From positions 5,603,001 to 5,667,000 of the forward strand of contig JAULSR010000001.1 of NCBI GenBank assembly GCA_030512295.1: a stretch of DNA of 64,000 nt, written 5' to 3'. This document shows positions 21,877 through 33,529 of the stretch, piece by piece. The translations under genes and the position numbers were made by a program. The notes beneath the pieces are model-generated. The model was not told the DNA's origin. It searched no databases and was given only the letters and a program-made list of their open reading frames with translations. Every line of letters begins with the position of its first letter. The stretch's first letter is position 1. This stretch comes from Bombardia bombarda. Its lineage: Eukaryota > Ascomycota > Sordariomycetes > Sordariales > Lasiosphaeriaceae.

Positions 21877-23397
21877 AGGGCGATGGGTGACGCAACAAAG
21901 CTGATCTTTTGACATGATATGTTCGTTCTATGTCTATGACAGCTAGGGCCATATATCTAGGCAGGTGTCTCAGGTATGATCAAACGTTCATCTACAGGCC
22001 GTCACATCTGACTAACCAGCACCTAAGAGACGGTATTCAAAATCTTCTTGTTCCAAGTCGTACCCGGTAGTCTCAACTGTCAGATCAGTTGACCGTCTCC
22101 TTGCTCCCCCTGACCCACCACCTCCCCCGACTCTCCAACTTCAACTGTTGGCGCAGGAAGGCGCGGCAAGGCACGGAATTGAAGAAGGAGAGTGGGTGGT
22201 GGTGTGGGTGCGCGCATAGCAACTGGTCTGAGCACATAAGACCATTTTACCTACCTACACAGTAAGTCAAGGTCCAGAACACGCTGCAGCCTTACATGCT
22301 AAGACGCGGGTCTGGACGGTGTGGTGGGATTAGGCACTAAGGGACTGTAGTCAAGGATTGAAGGTACTCCTCTTGCTGGTCAATGTGGATGATAAGGCCT
22401 ATGCTTGGTGGCTGGCGGTAACCGCGTTTCTCTCAAAGCTAGACGCTGCTCAGCGTGTTTCGTGCCCTACCACCTGAGCAAACCAGACATGTACCAATAG
22501 GTGCGACCGGGGTTGAGACGGAATCCATACACACGACTTGTATAAGGCAACCACCCTAGAACTATGGCGTCAGCCACAATCTAATTAAGACCATATATCG
22601 AGGGCGAGTTTGGCGTTGATATAGAGAGACTACATGTTAAAATTTGAGGAGAGAATCAAGCCAAGGTGTTCTCGACCAGAAGTCACTTTCGGAAGTCACT
22701 GTGACAGATACTGGGCATGAATCAGGCCGCACTAACGTCACATGCCAAGGACCTGGAACTGATTTGTTCAGAGTCCGACTTTCGATGTTCTCAAGGTCTT
22801 AACTTCTTCAGTAATTAAATGTGACAAGTCCTAGGCATCAAGCACTCAGGGTCCTCCCTTGGCTCGATAGCCTGGGTCTTGTTCAATGTGCCTCGTCTCA
22901 GTTTATCGCGGTTAGCTAAAATCCATGATAGGTACCTCGTTACATTTTGGCAGCCACACAGCCAATAGCTTCTTCTAGCCGCTGGACGGCATAGTGAAGA
23001 GTTAGTCTGGACCTGACGGGCCGACTTCTAAGTCGTAATTAGTTGCCTTGCCTAGCTAGACCTATCAGGTTTACTTTGTGACAGATCCTAAATTAAGTCT
23101 GAGGCCTCGGTTCTGTAGAATATCCCAGCAAATTGTAACCATATCTATACACCGAATCGAGAACCATGCATAGTGGGTCCCCCTACTTTTAGGGCATCAC
23201 TGCGTCTTTATGGACCGGCACGCAGGTTTTCTGGTTGGATAGGTAAGCTAGGTAACAGCCATCCTGAAGCAGTGACCCCGCACAATACATATTACGAAGA
23301 CATCATACGAAGACATCAGAGACTCCAATGTGGTCCGGTGGCTAATAATATTCTAGCGCTGGAGTAATATTGACAGTGAGGATCTCATGTGTCTCGG

Positions 23398-23405
23398 TAT
23401 ATAAG
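23398..23405 (+). promoter_or_regulatory. TATA box candidate of the orphan gene at 23518
   Basis: TATATAAG lies 120 bp before the ATG and is followed by pyrimidine-rich sequence, as in many fungal promoters. Confidence 0.4.
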
Positions 23406-23517
23406 GCGGCTTGGCCGCATATTTTCCTTTCTTTCTACAATATAAGGCACTTTGTTCACACACTTTTGAAGCTTCCACTCAATCTCCCTCAGCAAATCCG
23501 AAACATTCTTTAAAATC

Positions 23518-24390
23518 ATGTCAGGAGTTTACTACGTCTACCTCAAAGTACACGTGAAGGGCCAGGAGGGAAATTGGGCTCGCTTCCAGCTTTGTTTCCC
23601 TTCTAGGTACGACGCCGACGAGTTTTATCGTACGCTCCAGGTCGCCCAGCTTGTTAACCCCAGCTCCTATATCGAAGGGCTCGTTCGGACCTCCCCCCAA
23701 TTCTGGTGCTATAGTAACTCTAGTGAGTCAGCGCCCTACGCGCAAAACCACATACGGGCTGCTAATTCTAGCCCGAATCGGGCATGTTCAGATTGGCACC
23801 ATCTCGTCAATATCCAACGAAATGGTTTGGTGAATGAATTTCGGGAACGCATCATAACCACCTTGCTCAACGACGGCGACGGCGGAACCCGGGGCTTCAC
23901 CATCATTCCCAACCCAGTCACGGGCCCCGACTGGCTTGATGGCGGCTGCTTTTTCATTCGAAATCGACGCCAGCCAGACCAGTACTGGTTCGTGCACAAC
24001 AATCACCTCCACACTTCAGAGTCTCGTCGCGACAAGTTTTGCATCACGGTATCCAAGCCAGCAACCATCCGAGGGCACCCCCAACAGCGACAACCCGAGG
24101 GCCCATTGGTGCTGATACGCGAGGATTCGGTAACGGTCAGTGTTGTCCTCGAAACAACTGCATCGACTACCGTCACCAGGGACAACAAATATATCAGCAT
24201 TGAAAATGGCCGTGATTGCACGAGCGTTCTCGTAGTCAATCATATTCCATATGTCTGGAAATTTGGCGAACTGATGTGTCGCAGCATTGGGGTTCGGTGG
24301 GAGGATGAACGTGATGCATATGGAAGGGAATTGCCCATGCCACTGCTCAAGCCAATGACATACGGAGCTGATGAGTGGGAACTTTGCTAG
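23518..24390 (+). CDS. Orphan intronless protein, unknown function
   Basis: A 290-aa single-exon ORF with full, non-repetitive protein composition and no signal peptide or membrane helix. The N-terminus (SGVYYVYLKVHVKGQEGNW) and C-terminal half are rich in aromatic and beta-forming residues (DQYWFVHNNHLH, SVTVSVVLETTASTTVT). This suggests a beta-rich fold, but I recognise no family. The start is supported by a TATA box 120 bp upstream and by the absence of an earlier in-frame ATG close by. It stands alone between long non-coding stretches (1.8 kb before, 0.65 kb after), which suits a lineage-specific or accessory gene. Confidence 0.65.
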   Translation: MSGVYYVYLKVHVKGQEGNWARFQLCFPSRYDADEFYRTLQVAQLVNPSSYIEGLVRTSPQFWCYSNSSESAPYAQNHIRAANSSPNRACSDWHHLVNIQRNGLVNEFRERIITTLLNDGDGGTRGFTIIPNPVTGPDWLDGGCFFIRNRRQPDQYWFVHNNHLHTSESRRDKFCITVSKPATIRGHPQQRQPEGPLVLIREDSVTVSVVLETTASTTVTRDNKYISIENGRDCTSVLVVNHIPYVWKFGELMCRSIGVRWEDERDAYGRELPMPLLKPMTYGADEWELC

Positions 24391-25048
24391 TCAAATGGAA
24401 GGCACGCAACTGTGTGGGTAGGATAATATCATTGTAGATTTTTATTAAGAAAATACTACTTCTACTAGCCCTAAAAGCCCATTTATGTGGGGACTGCTGC
24501 CTTGACGTGAAGTGGGGCGAGGGATGACAGATGGATGCCAAGATGAAGAATACGAGGATCCTGATGCAACTGTAAAGTAACCGCCTTGTTTCCAGCAACT
24601 AACAGTAGGGAATAGCGCTAAAGAAATCTGGGCAGCCCCTATTCCACACAACAATCCACATGGAACCTAAACACAAGAGCATCAGTGGTATAGTAGTGTC
24701 TCCATATAGATGCTTAGCATATGTACGGTACAGACATGATTTACCTGTTTGGAAAAAAAATTGCAATTTTTGACATAACTGCAAGACGATACTTGGCAGC
24801 CGAGGCAGCTTACATGGTTGGTAAGTTCGGTACCTGAGTGTGGCGGAGTTGGTTTCATTCACCCGCAATTCAGAGCCAACGGCCCACTGAAGGAAGACGC
24901 GCCGCGACCCGAAATTGGACGCCAAGCCGTAGAAGGATCAGATGGAGCACTCTTACGTCAATGTCATGCCTTCCATCGCTGCCTCGCATTAAAGTTTTCA
25001 ACACCACAACAGCACAGCATCGAATTTCAAAAAAGACCATTTTTCGAG
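24391..25048. other. Intergenic, 5' region of the GH76 gene
   Basis: The GH76 frame is open back to 24818, but the residues before 25049 do not fit the family and would bury the signal peptide. Nothing else seen. Confidence 0.5.
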
Positions 25049-26614
25049 ATGGTCATGTCACTCGTTTCAACCACGTCCGCGCCCGCGGCCCTTCGGGTTT
25101 TACTTCTTGCAGGACTCGGGAGTCTGATGGTCCCTGGGGCCTCGGCTGCTGAGTCCCCTTACAAGATCGACACCCGCGAGAACATCATCGACTCTTCGCG
25201 CACACTCGCTTACGACCTCATCAAGTTTTACAACGGCAACGAATCGGGCGAGATTCCCGGCCTTCTTCCAGGGCCGCCCACCGAGGAGAATGGCGATTAC
25301 TACTGGTGGGAGGGAGGTGTCTACTGGGCCACCTACATTGACTACTTCCGCCTCACCGGCGACACCACCTACAACGACCTGGTCACCCAGGGCATGCTGC
25401 ACCAGACTGGCCCAAATAATGACTTTATGCCCCCCAACGCGACGGTATCCATGGGCAATGATGACCAGTGTTTCTGGGCCATCGCCGCCATGTCGGCCGC
25501 TGAGAACGAGTTTCCCAACCCGCCCAGCGGCTCACCTCAGTGGCTAGACCTAGCCAAAGCTGTCTTTTTCACACAAGCCGACCCATCTCGCAACGACGAT
25601 ACCTGCGGCGGCGGGCTCCGCTGGCAGATCCTCCCATTCAACGTAGGATACAACTTCAAGAACTGTATGCCGCTCCCCTCCTTCCCCCCCCCCCCCCCTC
25701 TGTCTCAAGTATTAACACCCTCCCCCCCCCCAGCCGCATCAAACGCCTGCTTCTTCAACCTCGCCGCCCGCCTCGCCCGCTTCACCGGCAACGACACCTA
25801 CGCCGCCCACGCCGCCAGCACCTACGACTGGCTCACCCAAGTCGGCTTCATCGACAACCAGACCCACGCCGTCTACGACGGCGGCCACACCGAGAAAAAC
25901 TGCACCGACATCAACAAGGCCCAGTTCTCCTACAACTCCGCCTTCCTCGTCGAAGGCGCCGCCTTCATGTACAACCTCACCACCAACAACGAATGGAAGA
26001 CCCGCACCGACGCCCTCGTCAACGCCACCCTGTCCTTCTTCTTCCCCGACGACGTCGCCTTCGAGCTCCCCTGCGAGGGCAAGCGCAACCGCTGCACCAC
26101 CGATATGTACGCCTTCAAGGGCCTCACGCACCGCGGCCTGGCGGCTGCCGCGCAGGTCGCTCCTTATACGGCTGAGGTTATTCTGCCTGTGCTCAAGACG
26201 TCGGCAAAGGCGGCGGTGGGGCAGTGCACTGGTGGCGACTCGGGAAGGGCTTGTGGGTTTTACTGGAGCGAGGGGGAGTACGTCGAGCCGGAAAGCTCGA
26301 CGGGGGTGGGCGAGCAGATGAGTGTTTTGCTTGCGGTGACGGGGCTGCTTGTTGATGGGGCCGCGGTCGGGCCCGTTACGGCTGATACGAAGACTACTGC
26401 TGGGGGCGGGAGTGGGACTGAGGGGGCAGGTTCTGGGAATGGAACGAGCACTGCTGGTGGTGGTGGTGGTGGTGGTGCTGGTGGGAGCAGCACGACCGGT
26501 GGCTCGTCGTCGAGCACGGAGACGGCAAAGTCTGCGGCTGCTGAGCAGGCGAGGGTGGGCGGTGTTTTGATTGCTGCTGTGGTTGGGCTGGGGGTTTGGG
26601 TGGTGAGCCTGTGA
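25049..26614 (+). CDS. DCW1: GPI-anchored GH76 endo-alpha-1,6-mannanase, Dfg5/Dcw1 type
   Basis: Cell-wall enzyme thought to link GPI-mannoproteins to wall glucan; about 498 aa. ATG 25049 was chosen because a signal peptide follows at once (ALRVLLLAGLGSLMVPGASA). GH76 hallmarks: YYWWEGGVYWATYIDY, the catalytic Asp pair in GNDDQCFWAIAAM, the N-glycosylation sequons, and FYWSEGEYVEP. The C-terminus has a G/S/T-rich linker with a poly-Gly tract and a hydrophobic end (GGVLIAAVVGLGVWVVSL), the GPI signal. An intron 25665-25733 (donor GTATGC, C-rich acceptor CCCAG) is inferred because its removal restores NFKNSASNACFFNLAARLAR. It is 69 nt and has no stop, so the unspliced frame is also open. Confidence 0.9.
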   Translation: MVMSLVSTTSAPAALRVLLLAGLGSLMVPGASAAESPYKIDTRENIIDSSRTLAYDLIKFYNGNESGEIPGLLPGPPTEENGDYYWWEGGVYWATYIDYFRLTGDTTYNDLVTQGMLHQTGPNNDFMPPNATVSMGNDDQCFWAIAAMSAAENEFPNPPSGSPQWLDLAKAVFFTQADPSRNDDTCGGGLRWQILPFNVGYNFKNCMPLPSFPPPPPLSQVLTPSPPPAASNACFFNLAARLARFTGNDTYAAHAASTYDWLTQVGFIDNQTHAVYDGGHTEKNCTDINKAQFSYNSAFLVEGAAFMYNLTTNNEWKTRTDALVNATLSFFFPDDVAFELPCEGKRNRCTTDMYAFKGLTHRGLAAAAQVAPYTAEVILPVLKTSAKAAVGQCTGGDSGRACGFYWSEGEYVEPESSTGVGEQMSVLLAVTGLLVDGAAVGPVTADTKTTAGGGSGTEGAGSGNGTSTAGGGGGGGAGGSSTTGGSSSSTETAKSAAAEQARVGGVLIAAVVGLGVWVVSL

Positions 26615-27145
26615 TTTATCATAGTTTTGATAGATGAACCCTAGCTCTTCCTGGTGTTGACAGGGGCATTGCAGTCGATAGATAAAATATAGTAAAAAGA
26701 TCAATAAAAAACAATAGAAAAACATGTAGGACATGAGAAACATACGGTACCATGCACACAATTGGATTGATTGCATGGAAATAAAAAAGGTAGAGTCGCG
26801 ACGACAAGTCATACGCGGGATGGATCTTTCTAAGATAGAGTTTATATTGTCGTAACGATAGGCATTTGGATGTAAGGTAAGCTTTATAATGGAAATTGCA
26901 AGACCAAAACAGTAAAAGAGAAACGCTTATTGTAAATCAGTATATGATCTGAACCAGCCTCAAACCTAAAATCCATGCTAAAAACTAAACCCAAGGTCTG
27001 ACCATTATGCTTGTATATTACCAAACCATATCGTAACCCATCATAATTCTCCACCATCTATCCGTATATCCATACCCCATATCCCATACCTCCTCCAATC
27101 CTCCCATCCCAGCCATTTCGAAGCTTACTACGTATCCCAGTCCCA
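26615..27145. other. Intergenic between convergent genes
   Basis: A/T-rich 3' flanks of the GH76 and ankyrin genes with AATAAA-like strings near 26682 and 26703. Nothing else seen. Confidence 0.5.
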
Positions 27146-30100
27146 TCACGTCAACATCCGCCCCTGCATCCCCCCTACTCCCTGCCTAATCCCGTTACCC
27201 ACCCCACCCCCACCAGCCCCCTGACTCTGCTGCCACCGCCTCAGCTCATCCAGATTAACCTGCCCAATAATATTCCCCCTCTGCGTCTTCAGCTCATGCA
27301 TCTGCATCTGATGCCTATCCTGCGCAAACATCAGACTCCGCGCCTCCTTGCCCGCCTTGAGCGCATCCCGATTATGCCGATGCTCCATATCAAGCTGGTT
27401 ATTGCGCCCCGTGTACACGTAATCCAGCGCCTTGCCCTGCTCTGCAAACTTGAGCCGCTGCCTGCCAAAGTTCTCGTTCGCGCTGAGCTCCATCTTGTGC
27501 CACTTTTGCGAGTGACTGACGTGCTGCAGGTGGCGGTGCTGGCGGAACTGGTGCTGCTGTCGCTCCTCCATGTTGCGCTCAAACTGGCCCTGCTCGTGCA
27601 CGCGCTGGCGGTGGCTGAAGTCGGCGTTGCGCGTCATGGACGTCATTGAGAGCTCGTCGTTATGGTGCAGTCGGCGGATGCTCGAGTCCAGCTGCGCTTC
27701 TTCGGCTTTGATGAGGGACTTGTTGAGGTGCTGCTCTGTTGTCATGGTCAGGACCTGGTTATGGCCGAGTCTCATGTGCGACAGCTGCTGGACGGTGAGG
27801 TCGTCATTGTGCCGGACGCTGCGGTTGTGGTGCAGGTCTTCGATGTGATCGACCGTGTAGGCTTTTTCCGTCTCGCGCCGGAGGTAGTTGGTGTGCTCCT
27901 CCTCAGCTTGCCTGTTGCGTCTCTCCCATGCTTGACGCTCGCGCTCGTACTCCTTAATCTCCTCTGGGAGGCCGACTGCGTCCATTGGCTGAGTTTCGCC
28001 CATCGTGGCGTAATATCGGTCCTCACCTCCTTGATCTCTCAACAACTGGATGAGAGAATCTGTCTGTGGCCCAAGCAGAATGCCCTTGGCGACATACATG
28101 GTAGGCGAGTAGTGGTAGACTCCTTGCTGAAAGATGTTCTCCTGGCTGTTCAGCGTTCTGTAGAGCAGTTTATCTAACAACATCCGCGCCATGGGCTCGT
28201 TATCTTGGTTGTCGAGAGCCAGGAAGATGATCGTCTTGCCATGTATCTTGAGCAGAGGACTCGCGCCTCTCACGCAGAGAATCTCCACCGCCTTCTCTGC
28301 GATTGCAACATCACGGGTGATGACCCCTTGAGGGCGACTTCTCCCAGAGGCGTGCGTCCTTCATGTTTCCTCGATCTGTAATTGGGATCATGTCCTGCTG
28401 CAATCAATAGGGACATGATGTGCACGTGGAAGGACCGCGAAGCCTCGTGAAGGCTTCCGTCATTTGCGCTCGGGTTGCTGTGAAGCAAAAGCGCAACGAG
28501 ATCCTCGTTTCCAGCTTGAGAAGCGAAGAACAGGGATGATCGCCCTAGCACATCTCTAGCTGAGATTCTCGCACCGGATTCCAACAGACTTTGCACAATG
28601 TCTGATCGGCCGCACTTTGCTGCCAATAAAAGCGGGGTGGTTCGAGTCTTCGGGGTGGTGTAGGACACATCGGCTGGAGACTTGTCAGTAACAGCAAAAC
28701 AATTTTGTATACATAAAAGAGTGGACTCACCACCGTGATGAATCAGAGCGTTGATGATGGGTGAGGAGATCAAATTGCCTGGTTGTAGGATCGCCCACAT
28801 CAACACAGAGACCGGTTCCATGCTAAAGCTGATGGTACGGTCCTCTTTGTCACCATCAACTTCGTTGGTGTAAACTTGGAAAGGAATCGTCGACTCCAAA
28901 CTGCATCCAGCCGCCACCAGCCTGTCTAGTAAAGCCACGGAGTTGTTATACGACTTCAGACAGAGAAGGATTGGCGGCGGCATGCCTGGAAGCGACTGGT
29001 TAACGTCAGGAACTGCGGTGCCTTTATCTACAAAGACGTCGATGAGTCTGAGGAGCAACAGCTCTTTGTGGTGTGCCATGATGGCCGTCGAAAGAGCGAG
29101 TGTTGCCGTTGCAGATGTAGCGCCATAGCTTAACAAGCATGAGAGAAGGAGCGGGTCTCCTCTACTAGCCACGATCCCAACAGCCTTCCCATTTTCGTAG
29201 TTGATATCGGCACCAGCCCCAAGGAAGAGCTTAAGCAAGATGTCTGCCAGATCAGCTCGAGATTCATCGCAAGCAAGATAATCAACGACCTCCACCATTG
29301 CTTTGTTGAGCGTCTGACCAGATGCGCCATGGCGGACCAACAGCTGGATAAGCCCTACATGCTCAAACGCAATCCATTGCTTGCCGCGATTGACGACGCC
29401 AACAAAAGCCTGGGTGAAAATAGCCACATTGCGGCCAGAATGTTCAGAAAGAAGTCGAAGGGCATTGCAATCGAGATTGCAAGAAGCATTGCGAATGCAG
29501 ACACCACTCTCGTGCGTGGCTTCAGCCCCTGCATCCAAGAGCATACTGGCAAGGTCCAGGTAGTCTGCATCTCTTTCGAGAATGACATGTTTGAGAGCCG
29601 TGTTGAGGTGATCCACTTGCAGATGAACCAGCAAGCTGTTAAGTACAGTCCATCTATTGGACTTTGAAGCTTGCAGGGCCTCCATGACTGCGGTGAATAA
29701 TGCCTTGTAGCCCAGGCCCTGTCGGAGAAGGAGACCGAAGTTGTCGGCGTGGAAGTTGCGAATCGCGTAGATAAAAACCTCGCCGTTATTGTAATTCGCA
29801 CAGGCTCTCGTGAGAAGCAGCTCAATGAGACTCCTAGTCGTTGATCAGATAGTTAGCATATGAATCAATCAAGAGGTTTGTAGGTTCGAACAGCAGACGT
29901 ACGTATTCCGAGGGTCATCTCTGAAGGTCTCAACTAACGCTTTGCCTGTGGCGTCTTGGTTGATCTGGTCGCGGAGGAGAAGCTTGACTATGGCTTGCTT
30001 CCTTTGCTTGTCAGGGATATTCATTGCCCACGGTAGCACGGCACCGAGAGAGTCAGCAGATGGCTTTCGAGCCATGATCTCCTCGGCAATGTCGATGCGC

Positions 30101-31392
30101 GAGGTTCGGACGGCAAGTTGGAGAGCCTCCCCGTTCTCATGGTTAACGTCTGCTTTCCCCTCGTTCAGCAGCAAGCAAAAAAGCTGCTTGTCCATCTCCT
30201 TGTCCATGGGCGCTTTTCCACTTGCTCCGCCGCTGACGATGACGCTCTTGACGACCTTGATCAATGCCTCGGCCGTACAAGGCCCCACGGCGCCTGACTG
30301 TATGAGAAGCTCTGTGACCTTATAACGGAGCTGGGGATCGTCGGTGGCGATGGCCTGCGATACCGCAAGGGTAAGACTCGCTGGTGATGGGTCGAATTCA
30401 AGAAGCTTGACAAGAATATCCACATGTTGCATTCGAATGGCTTCGATAAGTGCAACGGCTTCATGATGTCCTGGTGGCTTTCGGAACTGAAAGATTGTGT
30501 CCAAGAGCTGAATGTGTCTGAGCTGGACCGCCTTCACGACCCCGTCAGTGATCAGGCGAGTTGTCTCCGGGCCAGCAGCTCCTGCCGAGAGGCAGATCTC
30601 GATGATTTCTCGTTCTGCCTTGGTGTCGTTCTCGCTCATTGCGCCATGGGCCTGCCCAATGGCTGCGTCGAGGGATCGAGGTGATGGGCGAACCGGCCCA
30701 GAAATCAAGACGGCAACAAGGTCTGGTCGGGGGATCTGCACAGCGTTGAGCAGTGCGATGGCGCCATCGTGGTTGACATCTGCCCAGCACTTGAGGAGAA
30801 GGAGTGTGATGTCCAGCGACCGGTTCTTCACGGCGAGTCGCAGTCCGGCAGAGCGGCACGGAAGGCAGGGTAGACGGTGGCCAGATAGAAGCACCTGGAC
30901 AAGGGCAACTTGGTTCTGAGATATGGCGTTCTGGAAGTCATCGTGGAGCTGAACAGGGTTGGCTCCATGGTCTAGCAATGCCTGGACCACGCCAAGGTCG
31001 CCTCTGACAATTGCGTGATGGAGTACGCTGTCGAGGTTTTCTTGGTCGGCATGGCCGGCAATTGCATAGACAACTTCAGCACGGCATCGGGTGGTGGCGT
31101 GTTGAAGGAGAGTGTTGCGCTGGCCGTGTTCCTGCTTTCGCGTGATCTTGCTCCAGGTGTTGGATCTCCTTCGTTTGACAAAGTTGACGTCAGCTCCAAG
31201 AGTTAGCAGGGCCTTGATGACGCCAATCGGCCCATCAGCATCGACCACCTCGCCCAAGACGTGGTTGATCTCCTGGTAGGTGTAATCCTGCGAGGTGAAA
31301 GAAGAGCGAATACTGCTGAAGCGCTTGTCCTCCTCATGGAGCGATCGGTGTTCCTGGAGTAGTTTAAGAGCTTGCTGGTTATCATGTTCCAT
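27146..31392 (-). CDS. Large ankyrin-repeat protein with Q/H/R-rich C-terminus; one-base frame break
   Basis: Ankyrin protein of about 1,370 aa, in exons 31392-29903, 29833-28731 and 28673-27146. Many divergent ankyrin units are visible (VVQALLDHGANPVQ, LADILLKLFLGAGADINYENG, RTTPLLLAAKCGRSDIV). The C-terminal 250 residues form a charged, probably helical region rich in Q, H, R and M (RQQHQFRQHRHLQHVSHSQK). The intron 28730-28674 is 57 nt and leaves an open frame. At the CCCC 28324-28327 (GGGG on this strand) the frame shifts: the ankyrin frame ends within 60 bases, and the next frame continues the same fold (EKAVEILCVRGASPLL). One extra G would join them. A further 5' exon (31621-31449, starting MAHHTHTLGQ) may belong. 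No NACHT or HET domain. Function unknown, probably protein binding. Confidence 0.75.
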
Positions 31393-33529
31393 CTTTCCGC
31401 TTGTGTTAGCTGGGATGCGTATGGACTATGGAGTCAATACTTCACCCCCAATCCAAGAAAAGAATGAAAAGGTTAATGCAAGAGAAGCTGAACATGGAGA
31501 ATCTTGGAAGAGCACGAGGTCCAAGACAGTGTGGATGGCCCGACGTTTACATTCTTCCAGAACACGCCCCCTGTCGATGAGGTGCTGCAAGTTAGGCTGA
31601 CCCAGAGTATGTGTATGGTGGGCCATGATTTTGGCTGGACTTGGCGCGCGTAAAACTAGACGTGGATGGACCGAGACGAGTGGATCTTGAAACTCGAGGC
31701 AGACGGGGACAGGTCGGGGATGCAGAGCCATGCAAGCGCAGGCGCGATGGGCCACCAATCCCTCGAAGGGTCATAGTATGGTTTGATCCGAATCCCGACG
31801 ATATGGCTGGTGGACCTTCCATCTCGTGGGCGTGCAGGGGTCAAACAAAGGGGTTTGTTGTGTCTGGACGCAGGAAGCTGCTGTCGCTTCGTTGGTTGTC
31901 GTTGGCTGTCGATCGCGTTGTGTAGCCGCTGAGATTCCCAATCAGTGCTAGCTCCTTCCAGGCACCAGATTTGGTGGGTCGCGACTTTGGGCCACGACCT
32001 GTTGCAAAGCCCGAGCTAGCTCGATGTTAGCGAATACGTATCATTTATAAGGCGCTGCTAACAACACGCAGAGCTCATCACTGCCAGAAATCTGACCTTT
32101 CTGTGAAGGCAAGCTGCGTGAAGGTAAGCGCTAGCTGCAGACGCTTGTTAAGATTACAACTGCTCGATTCAGTGAAATGAAGGCCTCATATCCGCCTTAC
32201 CTTGAACTTACAGACCTGAAACGATCGGGGACATTCCCATTCGCGCCAAGTGCAGCCAGATCCAACTCCAAGAGCCCTCAGCCAGGAAAGAAACCATGCC
32301 AGCCACGTTGTCGTCTCACGCGACCAAGTAGCATTCCGAGCGATCAAAAGTCCACGAAATAACAAGGTGGGTCGGGATTTATGCTCCAAGGGCCAAGTGC
32401 GCCTTGCCGCGGTACGATTAGCTTTGAATGGAGAGGCGAGGCACCCAGCGGCCAGCGCTTAGCCTCTCTACCAAGTTCTCGGGATCTATGTCATTCATGA
32501 TAGTAATGGCTCATGCGACAGCTGTGCTCCTAGAGGTATGTTGTGATCCCAGCTATGATGTGAAAGCGAAAGCACGAGATAGATTTGAGTAAGAGCATAG
32601 TATCTTATACAGCGATCAAAAATGCGACATTACCGACTAGAGCTATATATCGAGGTTTGTACTAGCGAATATCCACCTAACCAACCGACCTACTCATGAC
32701 TTATATTTGCGTATGTTGTTTTACAAGGTAAAGCATGGAGCAACAAAACTGGCAGTAACTACCCAAATGGCTGTTGACCATTATCAAGCGTTTTTGTTCG
32801 CTCCTTCCACCTTTCATGATTTACTGCAAATAAGTATTATTAACAGCCCCGCTGTTAGTGGAGGTTATTTTCTTCACCTTAAGTTTCTGGGGGGGACTCG
32901 TCTTATAACAGATCTGCTGGTGTGGGTACAATGAGCAACATGGAGTGCAGTGGTAAAACTGGTGTGGTTGCCGGACAAGCAAGCTCGAACACCCTCATCA
33001 CAAATCCGCGATACAGTCTTCCACCAACCCACCAATAAGCTCTCAGGTACAGAGTGATGAGCCAGGAACTGAATTGACACGAACAGCATGTCTTAGCTCA
33101 ACAGCCTCCATATCGGTCGGAAGTAAATGTTCCTGCATGTGCCGCTGTCGATATCTCACTTCATATCCCCACACCAGCCTATCCGGCTCGGCATGGCATC
33201 CGACAATCTCGAGAGATGACGGCTAAAACCAATCTAACTCCAGAGAGGAGTGTTCTTTTTGCCCCGCACGTAAACGCGACAGACAGTGGCAAATCGACAT
33301 CACTTACAATTGCCGCAATTGAAGTGTTTAAGCCGGAAGTAAGGTCAAAACGGCAGAGGAGAAACAGACTGGGAGAAATGAGGGGCCCATTCACGCCCAT
33401 TATGAGATTTGGGTTTACAAAACGAAGTGAAACTTCAAAATTCAGACGATATCTTGACCGAAGACGAAGAACCTGCATCCCCAAACCTGGAAAGGACCAT
33501 ACCAGCGTTAGGTCAAGACACTAGCCACG
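31393..33529. other. Intergenic, about 2.1 kb
   Basis: The first 230 bp may hold an upstream exon of the ankyrin gene. The rest shows no coding frame, RNA gene or repeat that I can support. Confidence 0.5.

Larger units (their letters stand above)
21730..23517. other. Intergenic, 1.8 kb, with a 26-G run
   Basis: The G run is at 21851-21876. No coding frame is convincing in the rest, and no transposon ends were recognised. Confidence 0.5.

Noticed and set aside
21730..23517. Transposon remnant
   Set aside because: No terminal repeats, target-site duplication or transposase-like frame could be found by eye; a repeat-library search would decide.
24818..25048. Upstream extension of the GH76 ORF
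   Set aside because: It would place about 77 unrelated residues before the signal peptide; ATG 25049 fits the family.
25739..26812. 357-codon minus-strand ORF
   Set aside because: Antisense of the GC-rich GH76 exon; V/G/E-rich artefact.
29881..29900. tRNA B-box-like ggttcgaac
   Set aside because: Lies inside an intron of the ankyrin gene with no A box or stems at proper spacing.
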